Part shown: piece after piece, positions 44,769 to 55,000 of the stretch
Layout of the letters: every line of letters starts with the position of its first letter
Position numbering within the stretch: the first letter of the stretch is position 1
From: an uncultured Bacilli bacterium
Lineage (GTDB): Bacteria; Bacillota_I; Bacilli_A; RF39; UBA660
DNA length: 64,000 bases
NCBI GenBank assembly: GCA_934167665.1
Contig: CAKPLN010000005.1
Span: 38,676-102,675, forward strand
Direction: 5' to 3'
Notes under the pieces: model-generated
The model's input: only the letters and a program-made list of their open reading frames with translations
Told to the model about the DNA's origin: nothing
Database searches by the model: none
Made by a program: the position numbers and the translations under genes

Positions 44769-47700
44769 CTATTTAGTATTAACAATAACTAAATGTTCTT
44801 TTTTATCATTTACTAGTTTTATAATACCACTTTTAATAATACTGTTATCAACACTTACTTTATAATCATCAGATCTTATTACCTCGATATTATAAACTGT
44901 ATCCATATAGTTATAAACCATCTTATAACCATCCCAAGCAATTGGCATATTAGGACATATCTTCAAAGTATCATTATGTTTCTTTAGACCTAATATTTCT
45001 GTAACTCCTACATTATAAAACCAACCTGCAGAACCAGTATACCAAGTCCAACCACCTCGTGCTGGAAACTCTAATGATGAATAAATATCAGCCGCAATAA
45101 CATAAGGTTCAACTTTATAAATATTAACATCAGAACTATTAAGTGTTCTTTCAATAGGATTAATCATCTGATAACGCTTATAAGCTGTATCATAGTAACC
45201 AGCCTTAATTAAAGCCATAACATACCAAGAGACAGCATGTGTATATTGACCACCATTTTCTCTAATTCCCTTAGCATAATTCATAATATAACCAGGATTG
45301 TTTAATGATGTCGAAAAAGCCGGTGTTAAAAGTTTAACAATTTTTTTATCTTTATCAACCAAAAGTTTCTCTACCGCATCAAGTGCTTTTAAAGCTCTAT
45401 CTCTTGGAGCAACACCACTAAGAACAGCAAAACTCTGAGAAATTAAATCAATCTTACATTCAGTATTTTCATGACTTCCTAACTTATCACCATTATCAAA
45501 GAAAGCTCTTAAATAATACTCTCCATCCCATGTTTTCTTATTCAAATTATCTTTTAGATTTTCATTAAAATCAACATAACTACTAATATCAAAGTCCTTA
45601 TCATAATGTTTCATTATTTTTACAAACTTCTCGATTATATCATAAAGGAAGAATCCTAGCCAAACGCTTTCTCCTTTGCCCTTGATTCCAACTTTATTCA
45701 TACCATCATTCCAGTCACCACCACCCATTAGAGGTATCTTATGACGGCCTAAAGAATCAATCGCTAAAGATAAAGATTTTAAACAATGATCAAGTAATGA
45801 ATCAACTGGTTCCAAATAGTTAAATACAATACCTTTTTCTTGTTCGTAAGTTCCTAATTTATCCCCAGTAATATATGGTACTTTTTCTTTCAAAATACTA
45901 TAGTCACCAGTTACATCTAAGTAATTACATGTTGCTAAAACCAACCATAAATAATCATCTTTATAGCGACTTCTAAGTCCAAATCTATTAGCTTCATGCC
46001 ACCAATGTAAGACATCTCCCTCTTCAAATTGATGAGAAGCATTAATAAGAATTTGTCTTCTTGTAACATCAGGATGAACTAAAACTATATTCATCGCATC
46101 TTGTAATTGATCTCTATAACCAAATGCTCCACTAACTTGATAAAAACCAGCCTTTGCTAAAATTCTAGATGAAATAGTCTGATATAAATACCACCCATTT
46201 AACATATAGTTTAAGCTCTTATCAGGAGACTTTACCTCTACAACAGATAATTCTTTATCCCAATAACTTTTAACATTTCTAAGTTCTCTCTTAGCAATAG
46301 AAACATCAGTATACTTACTTACAAGACTATCTCCTAAAGCCTCATCCCTACTACTACATAAAACAAAAACTATAGACTTCTCCTCAGAAGGAGCAAGTGT
46401 AATCTTATTAGCAATACTCTTAACAAGAATACGATCACTAACACAAGATGAAATAGCCTCACTAGATGACATATAAACACAAACATCACCATAATTAATA
46501 CTATAAACATTACGTAATTTTAAATAATTTTTATCATCTATAAATTCTGATAAAATATGACGAGCTGTCTTCTCCTCAAAATTACCAAAAGTAGGATTAA
46601 TCCAATAATTAACATCAACATCTAAAGTCCTATCAGTAACATTAGTAAGATTAACTAAATATAATTTTACCGGATCATCTACAGCTACAAATTCACAAAT
46701 TTCTTTTTTCAAATCTTTACTACAAGACTCTAAAATACTATAACCAAAGCCATGAGTACATTTGCTAGGATCAAAAGTTTTACCATTAAATGTAAATCCC
46801 TCTGATCTATCATTAACAACAATATCATTAGTCCAAGAAGTAATTTTAAATTCCGAAGAATTATAAGCAAATGTATAGCCACAACCATTATTAGTAACAA
46901 TAGTACCAAAGTTTTTATTAGCAATTACATTACTCCAAGGAGTTGGTGTATTTTTATTATAAATAACATATTCTCTACCATTATTTTTAAATCCACCAAA
47001 GCCATTATCAAAAACTAACTTTTCATCATTTGAAGATGACACATTATCTTCTAAAGCATATTTCTCATATAAACTAATCTTATTATTTTTCTGTAACTCT
47101 TCAACAGCTTCCTTAAAAGAAACATGGTCTTTAATTATAAATCTTAATCTTGGAACTATATCAAATAAACTCTTCTCTTCTCTTGATAAAGTGCTACCAT
47201 CAATAACATAAATAGCTCCAGGTGTATGATAAAAACTATTTAAGGAATACATTCTATATTTTTCATCTTCTATTTCTTTATTAATAATTTTTTTATACTG
47301 TTCATTTTCATTATTAATAATCACAACATCAACGAATATAGAATTATTTTTATAATACTCAAATGCTTTTAAAATATCAAAGATAAATGGTAAATCACTT
47401 ATATCACTAATATTAGCTAAAATAATAGGTCTATCTCCACTTATTCCAAACTTCCACAAACCATTTTGTGCTAAACAGTTTTTACGTAATAAATCCATTC
47501 TTTCTCTACTAACAGATATTTTAGTAGTTTGATATAAGTAGTTAAGCATAATATTATAAAGTCTCATATCATCTCCACTTATACCAAGTGTTTTAGTATT
47601 AACAATATTCATTAAAGCTGAAACTCTAAAAGCTCTTTCGATATCATCTAAATTATTATAAGAATAAATTATATCCATAATTTGTTCTCTACTACGTCCA

Positions 47701-50700
47701 AAGCCCATAATCAAATAAACAACTGTATCCCCATTAGCAGGAACAACAATCTTATTTCTAAGACTCATTACAGGGTCTAAATTATCTCCACTATAATTGC
47801 TTAAATCATGATGTAAGGCACTAGGACAATTTGAGGTATATCCTCGACCAATAAAATTAGCTCTTTCAGTCTCATAAGTAAATTCATCAAGAGGATTATC
47901 AATAAGCAAACGATTAACCATATAACTATTAACCGTATTTTCTCCTCTTCCCTTACGTCTCATAATAAGAGAATTAGTATTAATATCATACTCACTAGAA
48001 ATAAACATATTATTAAATACTCTATGAGAAACATCATCCATATTATCAGATAATATAACCTCAGTATAAGTAGTAAGCTCTAGCGTTTTATCTTGATTAC
48101 TATTATTTTTAAAAGTAACTTTTCTAATTTCCGCATGATGATCCTTAGTTACTACTATTTCTGTTTTAGTCATGATTTTATCATCAGTACGTAAATATTT
48201 AATCATATCAGAAGCAAAAACAACTTCATAATTATCAGCCTTAATATTAACAGGCGCATAAGTATTAGACCAAACCTTGTCATTACCAAGATCTCTAATA
48301 TACATAAATAATCCATAATCTTGTTCTGTAACTTTTCTATATCTATTTAATTGTAATGTTCTATATCTAGAAAAACTATTACCTCTATCATTCATAAGTA
48401 AACAATACTTTTTATTAGATAAAACAGAAACCTCAGGCATATAAGAAATGTAATTAAAAGCTCTAATATCATTTTCAATCTTTTCTTTTTGATAATCATA
48501 CTTTTTATAATTAGCCATTTTCATATCAATACTTGTCTTAATTTGAACTTTTTCCTTTAATAAAATATCAAAAGTTCTAATATTAACATTATCATGAAAA
48601 TAATTTTGAATAGCTCCATTCTTTAAATAATTAGTAAGAGATGCTAAAATCATTCCTTGATGATGAGCAAAATAAGCTAAGACAACGTCTTTATTATCAT
48701 AATCATATGCTTCATAAAAACCATACTTACCATACATATCTAGTCTTTTAAATTTATTCATGTTTTCATAAACACTATCTGGAAACAACTCCATTGCCAT
48801 GATAGATGAATAAGGTGATAAAACAATTCTATTATCTTTATCCTCTTTAGCTTTTAAGTATGGAGTTGAAAAAGCTCTATATTTATAATTTAGGGAATTA
48901 TCAAGTTCATCATAGGCACTTTCACCAATTCCCCAAGGTAAATCTTTAGAAACACCCGCAACATAACTTTTCTGACAAAAATAAGCAAAATGATAAGATT
49001 CATCAAGTAACGTATTAGGATAATTCTTCATAAATAACAACGGCATATAGTATTCAAAAGAAGTACCAGACCAAGAAATAAGTCCTTTATGTCCCTTATA
49101 CGTTGTTAAAGACTTATCTAAACAAAACCAATGTTTAGAAGGAACATCTCCCATGCAAATAGCAATATAGCCAACTAATCTAGATTCACTAGCAAACTTA
49201 TTATAATTATAAATTGATAACTTCTCTTCAGATTCATCGTAACCAATACTAAATACATTTTTCTTAGTATATAACTTTTTAAAATTAGTGTTTTTTATCA
49301 AACGATCAACAACTTTAATTAAATTGCTATCATCATTCTTCTTTAAAAATTCACCTACTACAATAAGAGCTGCTACAAAATTACCAGAATCAACAGTTGA
49401 TACAAAGCGTGGATTAAAAACTTTCTTTGTCTTTATATCATACCAATTATATAAATGTCCATTCCACTTTTCTAACCCCTCAACAGTATGTAAAATCTCA
49501 CTCAATAACTTAATAGCCCTATCTTTATCAATAAATTCCATCTCACAAGCACAAACAACACTGGTAAGTGAATAACCAATAGCAGTTGGTGAAGTTCTTA
49601 AATCTAACTTTTGTTCACGATTTTCTTGATAATTATCAGGTATTAAATAAGAATACTCTTCTTTTAAATTATCTTCAAAGTATTTCCAAGTCTTCCTTGC
49701 TACTTCTACAACATCAGAAATTTCACTACTCTTTAGCTCTACTTGTTCATGTTTAATATTAGAACTTACATAATATAAAATAAAAGGTGCACTAAAGAAT
49801 ATCGCAGAAATAATAATCGCTAAAATATTCTTACCTAAAATACCAATAACTAGAAGTAAAACAGCAAGTACAATATTAAATGAAAAATTCCTAATATAAC
49901 TTTTTAAATCTTCCTTAACTGTTTTTTCAACTTCTTCAGCTGTAATCCAATTAAGTAAATTCTTATGAGATATAGTTAAACGATAAATACTTCTAAAAAA
50001 TGCATCCATATAAAGTTTAGTATAAAAAGGAAGAGTTGCTAAAACGATATAAGATCTAAGTAAAACACTACGTCCACCATAAAATAAATTTTTATAGTAA
50101 ACATTTAACTTTCCATTACTCTTTACAATTTTACTACGTAAAAATATTATTACTGGAACAGCTATTTCTAAAACAACAAGTCCAACCCACCATAAAGGAT
50201 TAACTTTACTAAAGAAAATACCACAAATAAGTGAAAGTAACAACATTGGATATAAAAACATTCTTATGATATTATCAAATATTTTGAATCTTCCCAATAA
50301 ATTAATTGGATTTTTAACAAGCTTGCCTTGTTTATTTCTAACTTTATTAAAAAGCCAGCCAATAATTTGAACATCTCCTCTTGCCCAACGATGATGTCTA
50401 GTAATATCTATTAAAAATTTAGATGGGAAATCATCAATAAGTTCAATATCACACACATATCCACATCTTAAATAATTTCCTTCCAATAAATCATGAGACA
50501 AAATCAAATCATCAGGAAAAGTCTTGTCTAAAACCTTTTGAAAGATTCTCAAATCATAAATTCCCTTACCGACAAAGCTTCCCTCACCAAAAGAGTCTTG
50601 ATAAACATTAGGAACAATTGCTGAATAAGTATCAAATCCCCCAATACCAGCAAAGATTTGACTATACAAACTCCTATTAGTAGCCTCAATATCCACACCA

Positions 50701-52418
50701 ACTCTAGGCTGCATTAAAGCATAGCCATTAACAACTTTGGTTTCTTCTTTATTTAAAACTGGCTTATTTAAAGGATGAGCCATAGCTCCAACTAAATTTA
50801 ATACTGTATTTAATACCAATCTAGTATCAGTATCTAAAGTAATAACATACCTAATATTTAAAGAATTATCATGAAGCATATTAACATTAAAATATTTATT
50901 TTCAAAAGCTTTATCAGTATCATGTAACAAAATCTTATTAAATTGAAGGAGAGCTCCTCTTTTTCTTTCATAACCTAAATAAGCATTCTCTTTAGAATCC
51001 CATATTCTCTTTCTATAAATAAAGTAAAATATATCTTTTTTATACTTCTTATTCAACATAGAAGCAACCATTTCACCATACTCAGAAATTTCTTCATCAA
51101 ATGGCATAATCTTTTCATTACTAGCTTTAACATCACCAAGTAAAGTAAAATACAAATTATCACTTTTATTAATCAAATAAAAAGTCTCTAATGCTTCAAA
51201 CATTTCTTTAATCTTTTTCTTATCACTAACAATTGTAGGAATAACAACCATAGTAGCATCTTCCTCAGGTAGTCCCTTAGAATAATCTAGTTTAGGTAAT
51301 GGCCTAGTTGGAACAACCTTAATTAAGAAATGATTAAATAACTGTATAAATAATTGACTAACAGGAATTAATAAAATTAAAAATCCTAATAATCTATACT
51401 TAATAAAATATTTAGATATATAAAAACTAGTTAAAAAAGTAACCATACAAATAGTTAATATATAAAGAACTACCCAAATACCCTTATTCTTATTTTTAAA
51501 TAAATAATAACCAATATGATAATCTTCACCATTCATATTATCAACTAATTTATTTAAATATTGAACCTCAGTACAATGTGCCTTTTTAGCTAATTTTTCA
51601 ACTTGCTTACGATATAAATCCTTAGTCTCTACCGTCATTTTACTATAAATTTTATCGTTTAATAGTATTTTTTCTGATTTAGACACTTTTTCATATAATT
51701 CTTCGAGTGATAAATCAAAGAAAAATCTTAAGTCATTAAAAATATTTGATATTAATAAATCATTATCTATTTTAGATTGATGTTCATCATTAATAATCTC
51801 TTTTAAACTAACCTGTTTATCTTTTAAATATTCATTTAACTCTTTAAAAAGTGTATTACTTTTAGCACCTAATTCTTTTAATTGAATATTTAATTCATAA
51901 ATATAATGTTGTTCATTTTTACAATCAAATGTATCATCAAGAAAATCTTTTAATTCAAATTCTTTATCTTTATTAGCCTCCAAAACATTTTTAATTTTAT
52001 CTTTTGACTTCATTTTAGTAAGTTCTAAGTCACATAATTTAGCTAATCTACTAGCATAAATAAAAACTAAAGTTGGTTTTATACAAGCAATATCACGATA
52101 TGAAAAATATTTTCCCGCCTCTTTTTGATATTCTTTTAACTCTGTCGTCAAATATTTAAAAGGAACATTATAATTATTCTTCTCAACAATATCTTTAAGA
52201 CAATAATAGAAGTCAAATTTAGAAAGTTTTTTATTAAGATCTCCTCTATCATTCAAAATATCTGTTTTATGCTCTACAAGTAAATAAAAATTATCAATTA
52301 TCCACTCATTAGTAATCCCAACATACTCCATCTTTTTAGTTTTTTCTATCAAATAGTTATAATAATTATTAACTATATTAAAATCTATTAAAAAAGTTTT
52401 TAATAATTTATTCATCAT
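44769..52418 (-). CDS. ndvB: Cyclic beta-1,2-glucan synthase homologue (NdvB/ChvB type)
   Basis: A 2549-residue membrane enzyme, the largest gene in the window. Domain order matches NdvB: a helical N-terminus; a GT84 glycosyltransferase with DTDTRL (about 527), QPRVGVDIEAT and RHHRWARGD (about 678) between membrane segments; a glycoamylase-like domain with LISWSGTSFEYYMP (about 1115) and GIGESAYDE, which makes the ring; and C-terminal GH94 parts with YQVSGAFGYRDQLQDAM (about 2097) and MGGGDWNDGMN (about 2235), which trim the chain. All blocks look whole. AGGAGAG precedes the ATG. The product in this organism is not known; none of its partners is adjacent. Confidence 0.9.
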   Translation of the reverse strand: MMNKLLKTFLIDFNIVNNYYNYLIEKTKKMEYVGITNEWIIDNFYLLVEHKTDILNDRGDLNKKLSKFDFYYCLKDIVEKNNYNVPFKYLTTELKEYQKEAGKYFSYRDIACIKPTLVFIYASRLAKLCDLELTKMKSKDKIKNVLEANKDKEFELKDFLDDTFDCKNEQHYIYELNIQLKELGAKSNTLFKELNEYLKDKQVSLKEIINDEHQSKIDNDLLISNIFNDLRFFFDLSLEELYEKVSKSEKILLNDKIYSKMTVETKDLYRKQVEKLAKKAHCTEVQYLNKLVDNMNGEDYHIGYYLFKNKNKGIWVVLYILTICMVTFLTSFYISKYFIKYRLLGFLILLIPVSQLFIQLFNHFLIKVVPTRPLPKLDYSKGLPEEDATMVVIPTIVSDKKKIKEMFEALETFYLINKSDNLYFTLLGDVKASNEKIMPFDEEISEYGEMVASMLNKKYKKDIFYFIYRKRIWDSKENAYLGYERKRGALLQFNKILLHDTDKAFENKYFNVNMLHDNSLNIRYVITLDTDTRLVLNTVLNLVGAMAHPLNKPVLNKEETKVVNGYALMQPRVGVDIEATNRSLYSQIFAGIGGFDTYSAIVPNVYQDSFGEGSFVGKGIYDLRIFQKVLDKTFPDDLILSHDLLEGNYLRCGYVCDIELIDDFPSKFLIDITRHHRWARGDVQIIGWLFNKVRNKQGKLVKNPINLLGRFKIFDNIIRMFLYPMLLLSLICGIFFSKVNPLWWVGLVVLEIAVPVIIFLRSKIVKSNGKLNVYYKNLFYGGRSVLLRSYIVLATLPFYTKLYMDAFFRSIYRLTISHKNLLNWITAEEVEKTVKEDLKSYIRNFSFNIVLAVLLLVIGILGKNILAIIISAIFFSAPFILYYVSSNIKHEQVELKSSEISDVVEVARKTWKYFEDNLKEEYSYLIPDNYQENREQKLDLRTSPTAIGYSLTSVVCACEMEFIDKDRAIKLLSEILHTVEGLEKWNGHLYNWYDIKTKKVFNPRFVSTVDSGNFVAALIVVGEFLKKNDDSNLIKVVDRLIKNTNFKKLYTKKNVFSIGYDESEEKLSIYNYNKFASESRLVGYIAICMGDVPSKHWFCLDKSLTTYKGHKGLISWSGTSFEYYMPLLFMKNYPNTLLDESYHFAYFCQKSYVAGVSKDLPWGIGESAYDELDNSLNYKYRAFSTPYLKAKEDKDNRIVLSPYSSIMAMELFPDSVYENMNKFKRLDMYGKYGFYEAYDYDNKDVVLAYFAHHQGMILASLTNYLKNGAIQNYFHDNVNIRTFDILLKEKVQIKTSIDMKMANYKKYDYQKEKIENDIRAFNYISYMPEVSVLSNKKYCLLMNDRGNSFSRYRTLQLNRYRKVTEQDYGLFMYIRDLGNDKVWSNTYAPVNIKADNYEVVFASDMIKYLRTDDKIMTKTEIVVTKDHHAEIRKVTFKNNSNQDKTLELTTYTEVILSDNMDDVSHRVFNNMFISSEYDINTNSLIMRRKGRGENTVNSYMVNRLLIDNPLDEFTYETERANFIGRGYTSNCPSALHHDLSNYSGDNLDPVMSLRNKIVVPANGDTVVYLIMGFGRSREQIMDIIYSYNNLDDIERAFRVSALMNIVNTKTLGISGDDMRLYNIMLNYLYQTTKISVSRERMDLLRKNCLAQNGLWKFGISGDRPIILANISDISDLPFIFDILKAFEYYKNNSIFVDVVIINNENEQYKKIINKEIEDEKYRMYSLNSFYHTPGAIYVIDGSTLSREEKSLFDIVPRLRFIIKDHVSFKEAVEELQKNNKISLYEKYALEDNVSSSNDEKLVFDNGFGGFKNNGREYVIYNKNTPTPWSNVIANKNFGTIVTNNGCGYTFAYNSSEFKITSWTNDIVVNDRSEGFTFNGKTFDPSKCTHGFGYSILESCSKDLKKEICEFVAVDDPVKLYLVNLTNVTDRTLDVDVNYWINPTFGNFEEKTARHILSEFIDDKNYLKLRNVYSINYGDVCVYMSSSEAISSCVSDRILVKSIANKITLAPSEEKSIVFVLCSSRDEALGDSLVSKYTDVSIAKRELRNVKSYWDKELSVVEVKSPDKSLNYMLNGWYLYQTISSRILAKAGFYQVSGAFGYRDQLQDAMNIVLVHPDVTRRQILINASHQFEEGDVLHWWHEANRFGLRSRYKDDYLWLVLATCNYLDVTGDYSILKEKVPYITGDKLGTYEQEKGIVFNYLEPVDSLLDHCLKSLSLAIDSLGRHKIPLMGGGDWNDGMNKVGIKGKGESVWLGFFLYDIIEKFVKIMKHYDKDFDISSYVDFNENLKDNLNKKTWDGEYYLRAFFDNGDKLGSHENTECKIDLISQSFAVLSGVAPRDRALKALDAVEKLLVDKDKKIVKLLTPAFSTSLNNPGYIMNYAKGIRENGGQYTHAVSWYVMALIKAGYYDTAYKRYQMINPIERTLNSSDVNIYKVEPYVIAADIYSSLEFPARGGWTWYTGSAGWFYNVGVTEILGLKKHNDTLKICPNMPIAWDGYKMVYNYMDTVYNIEVIRSDDYKVSVDNSIIKSGIIKLVNDKKEHLVIVNTK

Positions 52419-52473
52419 ATCAACTCTCCTATTAAAAGTATATCAAAACAGGCCAATAAAAACCAGTTGAAAT

Positions 52474-52632
52474 AAAAATAAAAGATAAATTTTTAGTTGC
52501 TCACTACCCATAACTATAATATCGTATTCTTTTACAAGTATATTTGCAATATTAATTATATTTACTACTATTTATAATTTTATTATGAATTTTTCTTTTG
52601 TCTTACAATAATTATTGCACTTTATTTATCCT
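52474..52632 (-). pseudogene. Short decayed tnpB element fragment (copy 4)
   Basis: AAAGATAAATTTTTAG recalls the right-end hairpin region, and the following TTTGCAATATTAATTATATTT, ATTTATAATTTTATTATGAAT and TTTTTCTTTTGTCTTA runs match the middle of tnpB around 8325-8455, each with changes. About 130 bases survive, joined by deletion. Confidence 0.7.
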
Positions 52633-52661
52633 GTTTCACTTATCAAAAATATTTATAAAAC

Positions 52662-52690
52662 AAAAAAACCTTGAAACCAAGGTTATTTTT
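52662..52690 (-). terminator. Terminator of tRNA-Ser
   Basis: Minus strand AACCTTG-GTTT-CAAGGTT then TTTTT, six bases after the tRNA. Confidence 0.85.
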
Positions 52691-52695
52691 TTAAA

Positions 52696-52786
52696 TGGCG
52701 GAGTAGGCGAGATTTGAACTCGCGCGCCAGTTGCCCGACCTACACCCTTAGCAGGGGCGCCTCTTCAGCCTCTTGAGTACTACTCC
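52696..52786 (-). tRNA. tRNA-Ser (anticodon GCT)
   Basis: A 91-base tRNA with long variable arm and encoded CCA. Acceptor GGAGTAG/CTACTCC, discriminator G. The anticodon arm CCCCTGCTAAGGG gives GCT, and the T arm reads GCGAGTTCAAATCTCGC. Confidence 0.96.
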
Positions 52787-52810
52787 AACTCTATTGCGTC
52801 CGCATATACA

Positions 52811-52839
52811 ATATTACATTATAATTAAATTTATGTCAA
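52811..52839 (-). promoter_or_regulatory. Promoter of tRNA-Ser
   Basis: TTGACA (52839-52834) and TAATAT (52816-52811) with a 17-base spacer, reading into tRNA-Ser. The -35 lies 11 bases from the end of an IS copy (52850). Confidence 0.75.
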
Positions 52840-52849
52840 TAAATAATTT

Positions 52850-53000
52850 AGAACAAAAGACAAATTTTTAATTTGTCGCTTTGGTCGTCACCGATCAAAA
52901 TTCCTACTTCACTGATAAAGTACCCTTTATTCTCCATAGGCTTAAATTCCGATAGTCGCTACCGTACTCATTTTATTTTACTACTATTTATTCTTAAACT
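52850..53000 (-). ncRNA. Candidate omegaRNA region, copy 2
   Basis: Identical to the copy 1 right-end region for 131 bases (52850-52980), including the terminal GACAAAT/ATTTGTC hairpin. The neighbouring tnpB is badly decayed, so a transcript, if made, would be an RNA without its own nuclease. Its guide would come from bases below 52850 (TAAATTATTTATTGACA on the minus strand). Transcription is not shown by sequence alone. Confidence 0.5.
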
Positions 53001-53690
53001 AACTTTCTTTGATAATGCATTCTTAATCCTTCAAACATAATATTTATACTAGTATTTATATCTCGATCATTTTCACATCCACACTTACCACATATTCATT
53101 CTCTAGCCTTTCAATTATCCATTTTTTGTTGATTTCCATAATAGTATATTTCTTACTACTTGATAATAATATTTTCCTATTAAACAACACTTTAATTTGA
53201 GCTGTTGATATGCCATATTTGGAACTAAATCTTTTAAATTAAAAGCTGCAAACTTTTGTCTAAAAAATGATTACAAATAAGTCTAATTCAACCAAAAGTT
53301 TTGTTTAAGAGCTGTTTTTGATAACTATTAGGATGCATTCTAAACTTATAGGCTTTATACATGTAATACACCTCCATCATCTTGACTTACTATAACAAAT
53401 TACAAACATATGATTGCTGATGGTAATATTACTATTTAATAAGAAAATTTCTTATAAGTAAAAAATGTCAAAAATTAGCTCTGCCCCTAGAGTTCATAAT
53501 TGGCGAACATTTTGGATTTTTAAAGTTTATAAAAGTTAAAAAAATCATATGAGATTGGATGCTCATATTATGGAGGTTCTTCTTTTCCAATCAAAAACTC
53601 TGAAGATGCGTAGGTTTATTTGTAGTGTAATACTTGAATAATATTGCATTTTTTTATTTATTATAAAACACACTTTCCTAATAAATAAAA
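52850..53690 (-). mobile_element. tnpB: Decayed tnpB element (copy 2)
   Basis: Alignable with copy 1 at both ends: right end from 52850 and left end to about 53690 (CACACTTTCCTAATAAATA against CGCACTTTCCTTATATATA). The zinc-ribbon codons survive near 53060-53160 but with stops and deletions; most of the tnpB middle is lost. The tnpB start region (CATACACCTCC-type site and MYKAYKF codons near 53337-53360) is recognisable. It is a non-autonomous remnant between tRNA-Ser and tRNA-Glu. Confidence 0.88.
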
Positions 53691-53709
53691 AAAACTCAGA
53701 AACTGAGTT
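53685..53709 (-). terminator. Terminator of the tRNA-Ile/Asn/Glu transcript
   Basis: Minus strand AACTCAG-TTT-CTGAGTT then eight T, 11 bases after tRNA-Glu. Confidence 0.88.
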
Positions 53710-53719
53710 ACTTCTAAAA

Positions 53720-53796
53720 TGGTGACCAGTACGGAATTCGAATCCGTGAATGCTGCCGTGAAAGGGCAGTGTGTTAAGCCACTTCACCAACTGGCC
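53720..53796 (-). tRNA. tRNA-Glu (anticodon TTC)
   Basis: A 77-base cloverleaf with CCA. Acceptor GGCCAGT/ACTGGTC, anticodon loop CTTTCAC in TGCC/GGCA stem. Third of a three-tRNA transcript with tRNA-Asn and tRNA-Ile. Confidence 0.95.
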
Positions 53797-53804
53797 ATAA
53801 AAAA

Positions 53805-53881
53805 TGGCGCCCCAACTAGGACTTGAACCTAGGACCCCTTGATTAACAGTCAAGTGCTCTAACCGACTGAGCTATTGAGGC
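53805..53881 (-). tRNA. tRNA-Asn (anticodon GTT)
   Basis: A 77-base cloverleaf with CCA. Acceptor GCCTCAA/TTGGGGC, anticodon loop CTGTTAA, T arm CTAGGTTCAAGTCCTAG. It fits the presence of asnS. Confidence 0.96.
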
Positions 53882-53885
53882 AATT

Positions 53886-53962
<77 letters not shown>

Positions 53963-53980
53963 AACGCAAGTTACTTATTC

Positions 53981-54009
53981 AGTATACAATACTAAATGAA
54001 TTTTTGCAA
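53981..54009 (-). promoter_or_regulatory. Promoter of the tRNA-Ile/Asn/Glu transcript
   Basis: TTGCAA (54009-54004) and TATACT (53986-53981) on the minus strand with a 17-base spacer, 19 bases before tRNA-Ile. Confidence 0.72.
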
Positions 54010-54234
54010 TACTAAATTTTAAATTATTTCGTGATTGCAAATATAGAATACTATAAACTAACAAATTTAGTCAAGGCTTTTTTTATATTTTTTACTTTTT
54101 TTAATAATTTATACAAAAATATCTTTAAAATATATTATGTATAAATTAAAAAACTATATAATATGAATAAAAATGTAAAAAAATACTTGTAAATATTTAA
54201 GTTTTGTTATAAAATTAATTATGCAAATGGACAT

Positions 54235-54310
54235 GGGGTGTTAGCTCAGTTGGTAGAGCAACTGACTCTTAATCAGTGGGTCTAGGGTTCGAATCCCTAA
54301 CACCCCACCA
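54235..54310 (+). tRNA. tRNA-Lys (anticodon CTT)
   Basis: A 76-base cloverleaf with CCA on the plus strand, the only confident plus-strand gene here. Acceptor GGGGTGT/ACACCCC, anticodon stem ACTGA/TCAGT with loop CTCTTAA, T arm AGGGTTCGAATCCCT. A TATAAA -10 lies at 54208-54213, with a weak TTGTAA upstream. Confidence 0.96.
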
Positions 54311-54353
54311 TTATTATAAAATATTCAAACTTATTTGAATTAATGATAAAAAT

Positions 54354-54383
54354 AAAAACTCAACTTTGAGTTTTTATTTTTTT
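54354..54383. terminator. Shared terminator of tRNA-Lys and the amidotransferase gene
   Basis: AAAACTCA-ACTT-TGAGTTTT, with T-rich sequence on the plus strand and A-rich sequence on the other side. It lies between convergent genes, so it can serve both. Confidence 0.75.
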
Positions 54384-54396
54384 GTTTATAAATAAA

Positions 54397-54984
54397 TTAT
54401 TGTAAAAAAGCCTCCAAAAGTTTTTTACTATCACAATCATAATCTAACATTCTCTCAGGATGCCATTGAACCCCTATTTGAAAATCCCCCTTACCTTCAA
54501 TTGCCTCTATTAAATTATCATCCGATTTACCTACAACGGTAAAATAATAGCTTTTTAATACTGTTTGTAAGTGATGAGAATTAACTCTAATTTTACCCTT
54601 ACCATAAATAGCACGTAATTTACTTTCCTTCAAAACTACCGAATGTACATATCCTTCCGGTTGCTTATGAAGATAATTGCCAATACTAATTAATTTATCA
54701 TTGCTTCCAAACATCGCCATTGACTGCATTCCCTGACAAATTCCAAGTAATCGTAAATTATTATCTAAAGCGTACTTTATTAAAAAATAATCTAGTCTTC
54801 CCACATCATCACCGCCAGGCAATAAAATAGCATAAACATCCTTCAATACTTTTAAACATTCATCCTCTGAAATATCATCATTTATCAAAACAGGACTACC
54901 ACCAAATTTTTCAATTGCTTTAATATACATTTCGTTAGAAAAACTACTGTTTTCTTTTCTAATTAACAATAAAACTTTCTTCAT
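54397..54984 (-). CDS. Class I glutamine amidotransferase-like (peptidase C26) protein
   Basis: A 195-residue PuuD-like protein. The nucleophile elbow GICQGMQSM and the His-Glu pair in QWHPERMLD make the Cys-His-Glu triad; ILLPGGDDVGRLD is also typical. Members cleave gamma-glutamyl bonds. It is 16 bases downstream of ddl, so it may act on a wall-linked gamma-glutamyl substrate, but that is only positional. No strong ribosome site is seen before the ATG. Confidence 0.82.
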   Translation of the reverse strand: MKKVLLLIRKENSSFSNEMYIKAIEKFGGSPVLINDDISEDECLKVLKDVYAILLPGGDDVGRLDYFLIKYALDNNLRLLGICQGMQSMAMFGSNDKLISIGNYLHKQPEGYVHSVVLKESKLRAIYGKGKIRVNSHHLQTVLKSYYFTVVGKSDDNLIEAIEGKGDFQIGVQWHPERMLDYDCDSKKLLEAFLQ

Positions 54985-55000
54985 AATTAAAAAGAGAAAA

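Noticed and set aside
53563..53853. 96-codon minus-strand frame
   Set aside because: It runs across tRNA-Glu and into tRNA-Asn.
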